DNA of 56,104 nt, from contig CANMPP010000008.1 in assembly GCA_947499735.1 (NCBI GenBank), positions 1 to 56,104 of the forward strand, in the 5' to 3' direction. The first letter of the stretch is position 1; every line of letters starts with the position of its first letter. The notes beneath the pieces are model-generated. The model had not been told where the DNA came from and did no database searches. It saw only the letters and a program-made list of their open reading frames with translations. The DNA comes from an uncultured Pelagimonas sp. GTDB lineage: Bacteria; Pseudomonadota; Alphaproteobacteria; Rhodobacterales; Rhodobacteraceae. A program made the translations under genes and the position numbers. Below are positions 44,297 through 53,739 of this stretch, piece by piece.

Positions 44297-45270
44297 TAGG
44301 AAAGTCTCCTGTTGATGGAATTTTTTGGAGGGGAGGTAGAATCGCGCACCACAAGACGCATGGGCACCGTTTCGCCTTCTGCATCTAAGGTATCGCCGCG
44401 AATTTTTGCGCAGATGATATTGATCGCTCTGGCAGCAATCGTGTCGACGTCTTGGGCGACGGTCGTCAGTGCCGGGTGCATAATGGGGGCAAAGTTCATG
44501 TCGTCAAAACCGGTTAGGCTGACATCCTCGGGCACCGAAATCTGTGCATCGATCAGTTCAGATCGCATCTGCAGCGCAATCAAATCAGATGTCGTTAGGA
44601 TCGCCGTCGCACCGGCACGGACCTCTGCAATGGCAGCTTGAATGCCACCTACACCCCAATGCACGCGCACCAAAGCGTCGCTTGGCAATGCAGATAGCAT
44701 GCCGGAAATGCGGTCATTTTGCACCTCAGACACAGGATCGCCACCCAACAGCACGATATGACGATGGCCAATATGTTGGATGTGGTCCGCAATCAAAGCG
44801 CCACCGCCCACATGATCCGCAGAGACCGAATTTTCAGGGTCAGACGCGGTATTGATCACCGCAACGGGCACAGGCATTGGATCGGGCGACACACCTTTTT
44901 GTGGCACCACAATCAACCCATCAACCCCACGGTCAAGCAGTTGCTGCAAGGCGCGGCTTTGGGTTTTGGGGCTGCCATGCGAATCTGCGATTAGAATGCC
45001 AACCTGCTGCCTCTCTGCCGCAATCGACAAGGTTTGTGCCATACGAGGAAACAAAGGGTTTGTCAGATCTGGCATCACCAAACCTAAAATGCCCGACTGG
45101 CCGGATTTCAGCGCTCGCGCTGCAGTGCTGGGGCGATAGCCCAACTCAGAGGCGCGTACACGGATACGCTGCGCAAGCTGCTCAGACACCCGACCTTTGC
45201 CGGTCAAGGCGTTCGAAACTGTTGCCACAGAGACGCCAACGTCATTTGCGATATGTTTAAGGCTAACCAT
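44296..45270 (-). CDS. LacI-family regulator of the nucleoside operon
   Basis: A 324-residue LacI/GalR repressor. The helix-turn-helix and hinge are at residues 3-60 (LKHIANDVGVSVATVSNALT, then RPSTAARALKSGQSG). A periplasmic-binding-protein-like sensor follows, with LGLVMPDLTNPLFPRMAQ and the conserved SLTGFDDMNFAPIMHPALTT read in parts. It has AGGAG before its ATG. It is the first gene of the operon, so it is autoregulated if it binds the palindromes at 45285-45338. The effector may be a purine, nucleoside or ribose (inference). Confidence 0.9.
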   Translation of the reverse strand: MVSLKHIANDVGVSVATVSNALTGKGRVSEQLAQRIRVRASELGYRPSTAARALKSGQSGILGLVMPDLTNPLFPRMAQTLSIAAERQQVGILIADSHGSPKTQSRALQQLLDRGVDGLIVVPQKGVSPDPMPVPVAVINTASDPENSVSADHVGGGALIADHIQHIGHRHIVLLGGDPVSEVQNDRISGMLSALPSDALVRVHWGVGGIQAAIAEVRAGATAILTTSDLIALQMRSELIDAQISVPEDVSLTGFDDMNFAPIMHPALTTVAQDVDTIAARAINIICAKIRGDTLDAEGETVPMRLVVRDSTSPPKNSINRRLS

Positions 45271-45284
45271 GAACTCTCCTGATA

Positions 45285-45338
45285 GAACGTTTAATCAGCC
45301 AATTTTTCGCCCAGTCAAGCGAAAGTTAAACGATTAAC
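45285..45338. promoter_or_regulatory. Two LacI-type operators upstream of the nucleoside operon
   Basis: GTTAAACGATTAAC (45325-45338) is a palindrome centred on CG with one mismatched pair, typical of LacI-family sites. GAACGTTTAATC (45285-45296) contains the same TTAAACG core on the other strand. They lie 15 to 68 bases upstream of the LacI start. Confidence 0.6.
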
Positions 45339-45525
45339 CATCCACATAAGACTACTCTGCCGTAATTGAGCCATCCCGCCGAAATTTTGGGCGATGAAGT
45401 CGCCATTTCAAATTGCAAATTTGTAAGTCAGACTATGCGTAGAAGGTGCATTCGCACATGAGACCCTCGAAAAACCTACCCAGCGCTCTGAACCCATTGA
45501 GGGAATGCCGTTTTCAGACAGAACC

Positions 45526-45545
45526 GAAGGCGTTCAAAAGCCTTC
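45526..45545 (-). terminator. Weak hairpin after the dipeptide importer operon
   Basis: GAAGGC / GCCTTC with an 8-base loop starts 20 bases after the last stop. The following minus-strand sequence has only scattered T residues, so termination is uncertain. Confidence 0.35.
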
Positions 45546-45565
45546 AGCAGCATAGCTTGGCGCCA

Positions 45566-46300
45566 CTAAACCGACGCCCTTAGCAGTTCTTGCGAATAGG
45601 AATGTTGGGCCTGCATATCCCGCAATGCGTTTACTGGCATGATCTCTACGATTTCACCGTGCCGCATCACAGCCAATCGGTCGCACATATGGCTCACCAC
45701 GGCCAGGTCATGGGATACCATGAGATATGTAAGACCCCGATCCTGTCGCAGGTCAGCTAGCAAATTCAGAATTTCAGCTTGTACAGATACATCCAAGGCT
45801 GATGTCGGTTCATCCAGCAACAAAATGTCGGGTTCTGGTGCAAGAGCGCGTGCGATGGCCACACGTTGGCGTTGACCGCCTGATAGCTGATGTGGATAGC
45901 GGAAGCGGAACTTTTGCCCCAAACCAACATCATCCAACAATTGGACCACGCGCGCATCAATGTCGCGGAATCCATGCAACGCCAATGTTTCGCCAAGCAC
46001 CTGATCAACCGAATGGCGCGGATGAAGGGATGCGTAGGGGTCTTGAAACACCATTTGCACGGATTTGTAGAACGCCTTTTGCCGTTTTTTACGCACAGCA
46101 TCGCCATTCACTGTGAGCGTGCCGGACCAATCTGGCGCCAGTCCCGTGATGGCACGCAAAATCGTGGATTTCCCCGAACCGCTTTCCCCCACAAGGCCAA
46201 AGCTTTCGCCAGCGGCAACGCTAAACCCAGCACCCTTCACGGCGTCAACGCGGGTATTGCCACGGCCGAACCAGACATTCAGATCTTTGATATCAATCAT
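45566..46300 (-). CDS. Peptide ABC importer ATPase, DppF-like
   Basis: Start at the ATG at 46300 (MIDIKDLNVWFG), 2 bases after the DppD-like stop; the frame to 46339 overlaps that gene. The product has 244 residues, with Walker A GESGSGKST, VFQDPYASLHPRHSV, the signature LSGGQRQRVAIARA and Walker B ILLLDEPTSALDVSVQ. It lacks the C-terminal oligopeptide extension with its iron-sulfur cysteines found in many DppF/OppF proteins, so it is short for the family. Last gene of the dipeptidase-Dpp operon. Confidence 0.88.
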   Translation of the reverse strand: MIDIKDLNVWFGRGNTRVDAVKGAGFSVAAGESFGLVGESGSGKSTILRAITGLAPDWSGTLTVNGDAVRKKRQKAFYKSVQMVFQDPYASLHPRHSVDQVLGETLALHGFRDIDARVVQLLDDVGLGQKFRFRYPHQLSGGQRQRVAIARALAPEPDILLLDEPTSALDVSVQAEILNLLADLRQDRGLTYLMVSHDLAVVSHMCDRLAVMRHGEIVEIMPVNALRDMQAQHSYSQELLRASV

Positions 46301-46302
46301 GT

Positions 46303-47160
46303 TTACACCCGCCCACTTACACTTGTTCCAGCCGACCATGCCGGGTCGCGTTTCAGGACATCTAGCCGTTCACGCGGGCTATCTAGCCGTGGCAGCGAAT
46401 TGAGCAATCCGCGCGTATAGGGATGTTTGGCCTCATGCAGCTTGCTGGCTTCACAGACCTCGACAATTTGACCCGCATACATGATCAAAACCCGATCACA
46501 GAAATCAGCCACCAGATTCAGATCATGGCTGATAAAAATCAGGCCCATCCCGCGATCTTTCACCAGCTGATCCATGATACCCAGAACCTGCCGTTGGACG
46601 GATACGTCTAGGGCAGATGTGGGTTCATCGGCGATCATGATTTCGGGATTGGGGATCAACATCATAGCGATCATGATCCGCTGCCCCATTCCGCCAGACA
46701 TTTCATGCGGATAGGCGCGCATAACGCGTTCAGGATCTCGAATGGACACCGCCTGAAGCATTTCAATGGACTTGGCATAGGCCTCGGATTTCGATGCTTT
46801 GGAATGCAGGCGGTAGGCTTCCATGATCTGGTCGCCAATGGTCACAACGGGGTTCAACGAAAATTTCGGGTCCTGCATGACCATGCTGATGCGTTGACCG
46901 CGCACTTTGCGCATTTCTTTTTCGCGCAGTTTCAGCAGGTCCTGACCCTGCAGCGATATATGATCTGCCTCAACCATGCCCGGTGACCGGATCAGGCGCA
47001 GAATGGCCCGACCTGTCATAGATTTGCCAGAGCCGCTTTCTCCAACGATGCCCAATCGTTCACGGCCCAGTGTGAAAGACACACCGCGCACGGCATCGAA
47101 TACGCCGTTGCGTGTGGGAAATTTGACCCAGAGATTTTCAACATCAAGTAATGTCGACAT
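46303..47160 (-). CDS. Peptide ABC importer ATPase, DppD-like
   Basis: A 285-residue ATPase of the DppD/OppD type: Walker A GESGSGKSM, VMQDPKFSLNPVVTIGDQI, the signature MSGGMGQRIMIAMM, Walker B IMIADEPTSALDVSVQ, and the C-terminal HPYTRGLLNSLPRLD peptide-importer extension. The signature loop reads MSGGM where LSGGQ is usual; such changes occur in the family. It starts where the DppC-like gene ends (one shared base), within the operon. Confidence 0.9.
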   Translation of the reverse strand: MSTLLDVENLWVKFPTRNGVFDAVRGVSFTLGRERLGIVGESGSGKSMTGRAILRLIRSPGMVEADHISLQGQDLLKLREKEMRKVRGQRISMVMQDPKFSLNPVVTIGDQIMEAYRLHSKASKSEAYAKSIEMLQAVSIRDPERVMRAYPHEMSGGMGQRIMIAMMLIPNPEIMIADEPTSALDVSVQRQVLGIMDQLVKDRGMGLIFISHDLNLVADFCDRVLIMYAGQIVEVCEASKLHEAKHPYTRGLLNSLPRLDSPRERLDVLKRDPAWSAGTSVSGRV

Positions 47161-48071
47161 CAGTCACCTGCCTTCGGATCTAGAACGTCGCGCAAACCGT
47201 CACCCAATAGGTTAAAGGCCAAAGATACCGTGAAAATGGCCAGTCCGGGCATTGTTGCGACCCACCAATAGTCCAAAATGAAACGGCGGCCTTCGGAAAT
47301 CATGGCGCCCCATTCCGGGCTGGGGGGCTGCGCGCCAAGACCTAGAAATCCTAGGCCAGCTGCAGCCAAAATGATGCCTGCCATATCCAGTGTCACCCGA
47401 ACGATCAGGGATGAAATACACAAAGGCCAGATATGTTTGGTGATGATACGCAACGGACCTGCCCCCTGTAGTTTGATCGCGCTGATATAATCAGAGGATC
47501 GAATGGTCAGCGTTTCGGCCCGCGCAATCCGCGCATAGGGTGGCCATGCGGTCAGGGAAATCGCGATCACCGCATTTTCGATACCAGCCCCCAGCGCCGC
47601 CACAAAGGCCAGCGCCAAAACCAGACGCGGAAAGGCCAGAAAGATATCGGTGATCCGCATAAGAACCGTATCGGCCCAACCGCCTGCATAGCCAGACACG
47701 GTACCAACCAGTAGGCCAACAACAGGCGCGATCAGCGCGACCAGTGCAACGATATAGAGTGTGATACGCGACCCGTAGATCAAGCGAGACAGGATATCGC
47801 GTCCCAGACTATCCGTGCCTAATAGGTGGCCGGGGCTGCCCAATGGCATCAGACGGGCGCTGAGGTTTTGCACAAACGGATCATGCGGTGACAGCAAAGG
47901 CGCAAGCAGAGCAATCAGAACCAGCGCAACCAAGATCAGGAACCCGATCATGGCCATCGTGTTAGATCGGAAAGACAGCCAACCGTGGTATAAAGCTGAT
48001 AGTTTCGCGTGACGGCGCGATGTGGGCGTTTCGGTCAGCAGCCAGGCCTTAAGGCTTTGGAGTTCAGACAT
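47160..48071 (-). CDS. Peptide ABC importer permease, DppC-like
   Basis: A 303-residue permease with the N-terminal OppC_N helix (FRSNTMAMIGFLILVALVLI) and the DppC signature region HLLGTDSLGRDILSRLIYGS. The docking loop ARAETLTIRSSDYISAIKL is followed by GLGFLGLGAQPPSPEWG. It pairs with the DppB-like protein, which ends at its start codon. Substrate class is peptide or similar, supported by the linked dipeptidase. Confidence 0.92.
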   Translation of the reverse strand: MSELQSLKAWLLTETPTSRRHAKLSALYHGWLSFRSNTMAMIGFLILVALVLIALLAPLLSPHDPFVQNLSARLMPLGSPGHLLGTDSLGRDILSRLIYGSRITLYIVALVALIAPVVGLLVGTVSGYAGGWADTVLMRITDIFLAFPRLVLALAFVAALGAGIENAVIAISLTAWPPYARIARAETLTIRSSDYISAIKLQGAGPLRIITKHIWPLCISSLIVRVTLDMAGIILAAAGLGFLGLGAQPPSPEWGAMISEGRRFILDYWWVATMPGLAIFTVSLAFNLLGDGLRDVLDPKAGD

Positions 48072-49144
48072 TATTTCGCCCTCGGATCGAAAATTTTGTA
48101 GAGCAGATCAGATAGGATGTTCAGCAGAATAAAGATCAGGCCAACCACAACGGTACCACCCAAAACCGCATTCATATCGGCCCGCAACAATGCGGTGGTG
48201 ATATAGCTGCCGATGCCAGGCCAGCTGAAAATGATCTCAGTCAGAACAGAGCCTTCCAACAGGCCTGCATAGCTCAGCGCAATCACAGTGATCAGCTGGA
48301 CGCGGATGTTCTTAAACGCATGTTTCCACACGACATTCCATTCAGATAGGCCCTTGACCCGCGCAGTTGTCACGTATTCCGCGCTCATTTGTTCCAACAT
48401 GAACGACCGTGTCATGCGGCTGATATAGGCCAGCGAATGATAACCCAGCAGCGATGCGGGTAGAATGATATGGCTGAACGCGTCTTTGAACACGTCGATA
48501 TTTCCGTCGATCAAACTATCGATCAAGATCATGCCGGTCACAGAGGGCACCACATCGACATAGAAAATGCCGACGCGACCCGGCCCACCGACCCATCCCA
48601 GAATGCCGTAAAAGATCAACAATCCCATCAGACCCAGCCAGAAGATGGGCATTGAATAGCCCACCAGCGCCACAACACGGGCGATCTGGTCGATCCACGA
48701 TCCTTTACGGACCGCCGCCAACACGCCCAAAGGCACGCCGATCACAACGCCGATCACAATGCCCAACGTGGCCAGTTCAAGCGTTGCGGGAAAAACACGC
48801 GCGATGTCTTCGGAAACGGGACGGGCGTTTAGCAGGGAAATGCCAAAATCCAGATGCAGCACATCCCAAAGATAATAAAGAAACTGCACCAATAGCGGCT
48901 TATCAAGCCCAAGCTGATTGTAGACAGCATCATAGGTCGATTGCGATGCCCGTTCGCCAACAATGGCTAAAACGGGATCGATCGGCATAACGCGACCGAT
49001 GATAAATGTCACAAATAGCAGTCCCAACAGCGTGACCAAAACAGACCCTAGCGTGCGTAGGGTGGTCAGTGTTGCGGGCCAAAGGCTTTGCGAGAGGGGC
49101 GCCCGATTGGGGCGCCTCCCTTTTGATGTGTCGCTGAGGGACAT
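48071..49144 (-). CDS. Peptide ABC importer permease, DppB-like
   Basis: A 357-residue permease of the DppB/OppB type, with TM1 around LGSVLVTLLGLLFVTFIIGR, then GLDKPLLVQFLYYLWDVLHL and the docking region AEYVTTARVKGLSEWNVVWK, and near the end SVLTEIIFSWPGIGSYI. It is slightly longer at the N-terminus than the usual 310-340 residues. Its start immediately follows the binding-protein gene end, and its end overlaps the DppC-like start. Confidence 0.92.
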   Translation of the reverse strand: MSLSDTSKGRRPNRAPLSQSLWPATLTTLRTLGSVLVTLLGLLFVTFIIGRVMPIDPVLAIVGERASQSTYDAVYNQLGLDKPLLVQFLYYLWDVLHLDFGISLLNARPVSEDIARVFPATLELATLGIVIGVVIGVPLGVLAAVRKGSWIDQIARVVALVGYSMPIFWLGLMGLLIFYGILGWVGGPGRVGIFYVDVVPSVTGMILIDSLIDGNIDVFKDAFSHIILPASLLGYHSLAYISRMTRSFMLEQMSAEYVTTARVKGLSEWNVVWKHAFKNIRVQLITVIALSYAGLLEGSVLTEIIFSWPGIGSYITTALLRADMNAVLGGTVVVGLIFILLNILSDLLYKIFDPRAK

Positions 49145-50740
49145 TTATTTCGTCACCTGCCAATATGCCGCCGCCGTGACGGCCTGACCGGTGGAGAAAT
49201 TCATCACATTGTCCTGCATTGCAGATTGTTCGATCTGTTGGAACATGATCGTGAAGGGTGATGTTTCCCGGAATTCAGCCTGAATATCCTGATACATTTT
49301 GATGCGCATATCGCGATCAGTTTCTGTCACAGCTTCTGCAACCTTATCGGTCAAATCGCCTGGGTTCCACGCAGTGCGCCATGCCAATAGGCCCGTTGCA
49401 TTGGCTTCATCGCTGTTGTCAGGGTTATAGGCAAAAGTCCCCGCATTTGTTTGCGGATCAGGGTAATCTGGACCCCACGCCCCAAGATACACATCCAGAT
49501 CACGCGCGCGGTAACGGCCCAAAATCTGCGTCGCTGTGCCCAATGTGATATTCATCTTAATGCCAGCCTGCGCCAATGTGTTTTGCAGGGATTGCGCGAT
49601 TTCAATCCGTTCCTGCGCTTCGCGCACGCCCACTTCGATCTCTAGGCTTTCTACACCCGCTTCAGCCAGCAATGCTTTGGCTTTTTCGATATCCAGCGAG
49701 AATGGGTTTTCGTCGGATGCACCCAAATAGGTCGCCGGTAGGAAGTTCTGGTGGATCGTATACTGACCTTTCAGAAAGCTGTTTTGCATGCCTTCATAAT
49801 CTACCAGATATTTGAACGCTTGGCGGACCTCTGGTTTGGACAGTTCAGGGTTTTTACCGCTCAGGGCCAGATACATCAGACGACCTTTTAGTTCGTCCAC
49901 AACTTTGATGTCAGCATTGTCAGATACGCCGGCAATGTCTTCTGGGTTCAGGTTGCGGGCAATATCGATGTCACCGCGTTCCAACAGCAGGCGCTGTGAC
50001 GCGCTTTCCAAAACGTGACGCACAATGACGCGCTTCATTTCAGGCGCGCCGCCGTAGAAATCTTCATAGGCAGACATGGTCACGCTTTCATTGGGTTTCC
50101 AGCTGTCCAATTTATATGGGCCAGATCCTGCAACATTGGTTTTCAACCATGTGTTGCCCATGTCACCATCAACTTCATTGGCCATAACCAATTCTTTGTC
50201 GACAATACCGCCGATCGTTGCGGTCAGGCAGTTCAGGACAAAGGATGTTGCGTATTTTTTGTCTGTCGTGATGCTAAGCGTGTTGCCATCCGCCTTGATC
50301 GTCTCGGCCACATTTTCAGGTGTGAAACCAAACTGCGTCAGAATAAACGCAGGTGTTTTGTTTAGGATGACCGCGCGCTGCAGGGAAAATGCCGCATCTT
50401 CAGCCCGCACCGGATTGCCAGATTGGAAGGTCACACCTTCGCGCATTGTGAAGGTGATGGTTTTACCATCCTCAGACACGTCCCAGCTTTCTGCAAGACC
50501 GGCCTGATAACCTGCGGATAGGTCCATCGGATCCAGATAAACAAGACGGCTATAGACGTTGCGGCTGATGTCAGATCCTGCAAATTCAAAGCTTTCCGCA
50601 GGGTCCAGCGTTGTGACGTCATCAATACGGTTTGCAATCACCAGCATATTGGCAGGCGTTTCTGCAAACGCGGTTACGGCGGTTACGCTGGCCGTTAGAC
50701 CCAAAGCCGCGCTGCAAAGCAATCGATTCATCATATTCAT
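49145..50740 (-). CDS. Peptide ABC importer binding protein, DppA/OppA-like
   Basis: A 531-residue family 5 solute-binding protein with signal peptide (MNMMNRLLCSAALGLTASVT, cleavage after AFA). Conserved parts include TLDPAESFEFAGSDISRNVY, LAESWDVSEDGKTITFTMRE, VRQAFKYLVDYEGM and, near the C-terminus, GAWGPDYPDPQTN. It would bind peptides in the periplasm. It lies 46 bases after the dipeptidase gene on the same strand. Unlike the other importer operons here, I see no clear hairpin between it and the permease genes. Confidence 0.9.
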   Translation of the reverse strand: MNMMNRLLCSAALGLTASVTAVTAFAETPANMLVIANRIDDVTTLDPAESFEFAGSDISRNVYSRLVYLDPMDLSAGYQAGLAESWDVSEDGKTITFTMREGVTFQSGNPVRAEDAAFSLQRAVILNKTPAFILTQFGFTPENVAETIKADGNTLSITTDKKYATSFVLNCLTATIGGIVDKELVMANEVDGDMGNTWLKTNVAGSGPYKLDSWKPNESVTMSAYEDFYGGAPEMKRVIVRHVLESASQRLLLERGDIDIARNLNPEDIAGVSDNADIKVVDELKGRLMYLALSGKNPELSKPEVRQAFKYLVDYEGMQNSFLKGQYTIHQNFLPATYLGASDENPFSLDIEKAKALLAEAGVESLEIEVGVREAQERIEIAQSLQNTLAQAGIKMNITLGTATQILGRYRARDLDVYLGAWGPDYPDPQTNAGTFAYNPDNSDEANATGLLAWRTAWNPGDLTDKVAEAVTETDRDMRIKMYQDIQAEFRETSPFTIMFQQIEQSAMQDNVMNFSTGQAVTAAAYWQVTK

Positions 50741-50786
50741 AAATACTCTCCTGTTGGTTTTATGGTCAGTTGCTGCGCATGTGGGC

Positions 50787-51848
50787 TTATTGGCCCCAGG
50801 TTTTTTCCAAAACGCGCAGCCAGTTTTCGTGACACAGCTTGGCGATTAAGGACTCGCCATATCCGTGCTGTGCCATGGCCTGTCTTAGTTTGGGCAAACC
50901 CGCGCAGCTGGTTAGGTCCGGCGGAACAGTTGCCCCGTCATAATCAGACCCCAAACCAACACGGTCTTCGCCTAAATGTGTGATCAGATGATCCAGATGC
51001 CGCAACATTTGCGACAGTGGGACATCAGGCACCATACGCCCGTCTTCCCGTAGAAAGGCGACGGCGAAATTAAGCCCCACCATCCCATCACTTTCACGGA
51101 TCGCTGCCAACTGTTTGTCCGTTAAGTTACGGCTATGTGGGCAAATTGCATGGGCATTGGAATGTGTCGCGACAAGCGGGGCATCAGTAATATTGGCAAC
51201 ATCCCAAAACCCAGCTTCATTGAGATGCGATAGATCGATCATGATCTTTCGTGCGTTACAGGCCGAAACCAGCCTTTTGCCATCTTCCGTCAAGCCCAGA
51301 CCGGTGTCGCCTGTGCTTGGATAGCGAAATGGAACGCCATGCCCGAAAATCGTCGGTCGGCTCCAGACAGGCCCCAGTGATCGCAAGCCCGCCTGATAAA
51401 GGACATCCAGCGTGTGAAAATCAGGGTCAATGGCTTCGGCACCTTCCATATGGAAGATCGCCGCGATCTGGCCGGTTGATAGACAGCTGCGAATATCCTG
51501 CGCGCTGCGACAGATTTTCAACGCGTTGCGCTTTTCCAATTCAAACAGGATCGCCGCCTGCGACATGACCACGGGCATCGCATCAGACCATGCAATTGGG
51601 TCCGGCAGGGGCAAACTATAAGACGCCTGCGTCATCTGATCCAATTTGGCATCAAGATCCGTCTGTGACGGCACATAAATTGCGAAAAACCCGCCACCGA
51701 AACCACCCGCTTTCGCAGATGGCACGTCGATTGCACCCTCACCGCCTGTTAAGAACCCATCGACAGCATCAATGCCACCCGCGCTAAACAGTTTTAACAA
51801 CACGTCATTATGACCGTCAAAGACGGGGGGCAGGCAGGTTAGTGGCAT
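50787..51848 (-). CDS. Membrane-dipeptidase-type dipeptidase (M19 family)
   Basis: I start at the ATG at 51848 (MPLTCLPPVFDGHNDVLLKL) because family members begin just before the zinc motif; an in-frame ATG at 51890 adds a Cys/Phe-rich tail. Neither has a good Shine-Dalgarno. The 353-residue product has the M19 residues: FDGHNDV, HMEGAEAID, ATHSNAHAICPHSRNLTD and GLGSDYDGA. There is no signal peptide, so it acts in the cytoplasm, splitting imported dipeptides. It heads the operon for the Dpp-like importer. Some M19 proteins act on D-amino-acid-containing dipeptides. Confidence 0.9.
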   Translation of the reverse strand: MPLTCLPPVFDGHNDVLLKLFSAGGIDAVDGFLTGGEGAIDVPSAKAGGFGGGFFAIYVPSQTDLDAKLDQMTQASYSLPLPDPIAWSDAMPVVMSQAAILFELEKRNALKICRSAQDIRSCLSTGQIAAIFHMEGAEAIDPDFHTLDVLYQAGLRSLGPVWSRPTIFGHGVPFRYPSTGDTGLGLTEDGKRLVSACNARKIMIDLSHLNEAGFWDVANITDAPLVATHSNAHAICPHSRNLTDKQLAAIRESDGMVGLNFAVAFLREDGRMVPDVPLSQMLRHLDHLITHLGEDRVGLGSDYDGATVPPDLTSCAGLPKLRQAMAQHGYGESLIAKLCHENWLRVLEKTWGQ

Positions 51849-52027
51849 AGGGAATCCGAAATTGTTTCTATACGAACAATAACCAAACATCCCTCAAGAG
51901 AACTGCAAAGATCGAAAATAGAGCGCCTTGTAACAACTTTGACGGCCTTGCGAGAAAAATGCAGGCACACCCAAACTGAACTGCTTAGTTTGCGTGCTTT
52001 TTGAAAACCTACTACAAAGGGCCTTGC

Positions 52028-52501
52028 CTATTCTCGCCCCTTGATGTCCTTTAAATCCACCACATTCCAAGGCAGATCCGTGGTTCTGAACATCCGCTTA
52101 CCCTGCTCTGGATAATCCACCACATCCGTATCAAACCGCTGCCCCACGACGATGCAACGCATGACGGTTGTGCCGGTGTTCTTTAACCCATGGCGCTTGC
52201 CACCCTTGCGGTAACCCAAGAAATCACCAGCCGAGACATCAAACACATCATCCCCGATTTGCGCTTGCCCCTGCCCTTCTAGAATATAGACGCATTCGTC
52301 TTCGCGGTAATGGAAATGCGGGGTGGTCGTGTCGCGACCGGGCTGCACCTCCATCAGGTGAAATCCAAACCCGGTCAGCCCCGTGACATCCCCCAAGGAC
52401 CTGTTCACAACCCGCGCATTGGGATTGAGGAAATGCTGTTTTTCCTGCACCTCCATCTTGTCGATATCGGCCGCTTTCAACAGATAGGTGTCATTCGTCA
52501 T
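52028..52501 (-). CDS. Cupin-domain protein
   Basis: Start at the ATG at 52501 (MTNDTYLLKAADIDKM), preceded by GAGGGAGG; the frame to 52516 overlaps the upstream gene. The 157-residue product has one cupin barrel with metal motif TPHFHYREDECVYILEGQG and the second motif GDFLGYRKGGKRHGLKNTG. The fold fits a small-molecule isomerase or binding protein. It is the last gene of an operon with a ManD-like dehydratase and a Gfo/Idh/MocA dehydrogenase, so a sugar-acid substrate is likely. Function not recognised beyond that. Confidence 0.8.
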   Translation of the reverse strand: MTNDTYLLKAADIDKMEVQEKQHFLNPNARVVNRSLGDVTGLTGFGFHLMEVQPGRDTTTPHFHYREDECVYILEGQGQAQIGDDVFDVSAGDFLGYRKGGKRHGLKNTGTTVMRCIVVGQRFDTDVVDYPEQGKRMFRTTDLPWNVVDLKDIKGRE

Positions 52502-52512
52502 TCTAACCTCCC

Positions 52513-53739
52513 TCAATAATTCCAGAGCGTTCCGTCCTCGAGCCGCACAATCGGATGGCTTCCCGCTTTGTATTCATAGCGCGCGGCCTCTGTTTCATCG
52601 AAATCTACCCCGAGCCCCGGCGCATCGCTGACATGGAACAACCCGTTTTCCATCTTGTGCGCTGATGGAAACAGCGCGTCACATTCAGGCGTGCCCAGCA
52701 CCAGATATTCCTGAATGCCGAAATTGGGCGCCCAAGCATTCAAATGCGCCTGCGCCGCCATACATAGCGGCGAATGGCTGGGCGCGCCGTGAAACCCGGT
52801 GCGCACGTGATGCAGACCAGCCAGATCCACGATCCGTTTCACATGCGTAATGCCGCCAGCATAGGTGACAGCAACCCGGATGAAATCGATCAATTCGTTC
52901 TGGATCAGTTTGTTGCAGTCCCAGATCGAATTGAACACTTCGCCAATCGCGATGGGCACGGTGGAATGCTGACGGATCATGCGCAGCGCATCCTGATCCT
53001 CGGCCGGTGTTGGATCCTCTAGCCAGAATAGTTTGACCGGTTCGACTTCTTTGGCAAATTCCGCCGCTTCGCGCGGCAACAGACGATGATGCACATCATG
53101 CAGGATATGCAAATCTGGACCAAAGCGGTCCCGGATCTCGGCCAAAGCTCCCGGCATGTAGCGCATATATCTGCCGCTATCCCAGATCTCTTCCTTGGGT
53201 CGAATGCCGCTAAAATCCGTGATGTAATCCGTGTTGCTGCCTGCCTGTTCTGGCACCGCATAGCTGGCCGTTGGCATACCGGGGATCCCGCATTGCACCC
53301 GTACCGCCTTGTACCCTTGATCGACATAGCGTGCGACGCTGTCCATCAGGTCCGGTAGGTCCGCACCTGTCGCATGGGCATAGACCATCGCGCCATTCCG
53401 GCTTTTGCCGCCAAACAGTTGATACAGCGGCAGGTTGGCCAATTTTCCTTTGATATCCCACAGCGCCATATCAATTGCGCCAAAGGCCGCCATTGCAATG
53501 GGACCACGACGGAAATAGGCCCCACGGTAGAAATATTGCCAAATATCTTCACTGTTGCGCGGATCCATTCCGATCAGACAGGGGATCAGATAATCCTGCA
53601 GATATTTGGCGGTCAGGGTTTCACGATTGTTCAGCGTGCCATCGCCTAGACCATAAACCCCCTGATCCGTTTCAATTTTCAACGTGACATAGTTCTTGCC
53701 CGGTCCGCCAACGAAAACCTTTGCGCCTGTTATTTTCAT
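52513..53739 (-). CDS. Enolase-superfamily sugar-acid dehydratase, ManD-like
   Basis: A 408-residue mandelate racemase-like enzyme closely matching the D-mannonate dehydratase (ManD) subgroup. Residues visible by count: Arg-147 (KAVRVQCG), Tyr-160 (MPTASY), His-217 (HDVHH), metal ligands Asp-215, Glu-241 (WLEDPTP) and Glu-267 (IGEVFN), and the subgroup ending EDGTLWNY. ManD enzymes dehydrate D-mannonate or, with low activity, D-gluconate to 2-keto-3-deoxygluconate, the same KDG that alginate breakdown yields. It overlaps the dehydrogenase gene by one base. Some subgroup members have little activity, so the true substrate needs a test. Confidence 0.88.
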   Translation of the reverse strand: MKITGAKVFVGGPGKNYVTLKIETDQGVYGLGDGTLNNRETLTAKYLQDYLIPCLIGMDPRNSEDIWQYFYRGAYFRRGPIAMAAFGAIDMALWDIKGKLANLPLYQLFGGKSRNGAMVYAHATGADLPDLMDSVARYVDQGYKAVRVQCGIPGMPTASYAVPEQAGSNTDYITDFSGIRPKEEIWDSGRYMRYMPGALAEIRDRFGPDLHILHDVHHRLLPREAAEFAKEVEPVKLFWLEDPTPAEDQDALRMIRQHSTVPIAIGEVFNSIWDCNKLIQNELIDFIRVAVTYAGGITHVKRIVDLAGLHHVRTGFHGAPSHSPLCMAAQAHLNAWAPNFGIQEYLVLGTPECDALFPSAHKMENGLFHVSDAPGLGVDFDETEAARYEYKAGSHPIVRLEDGTLWNY

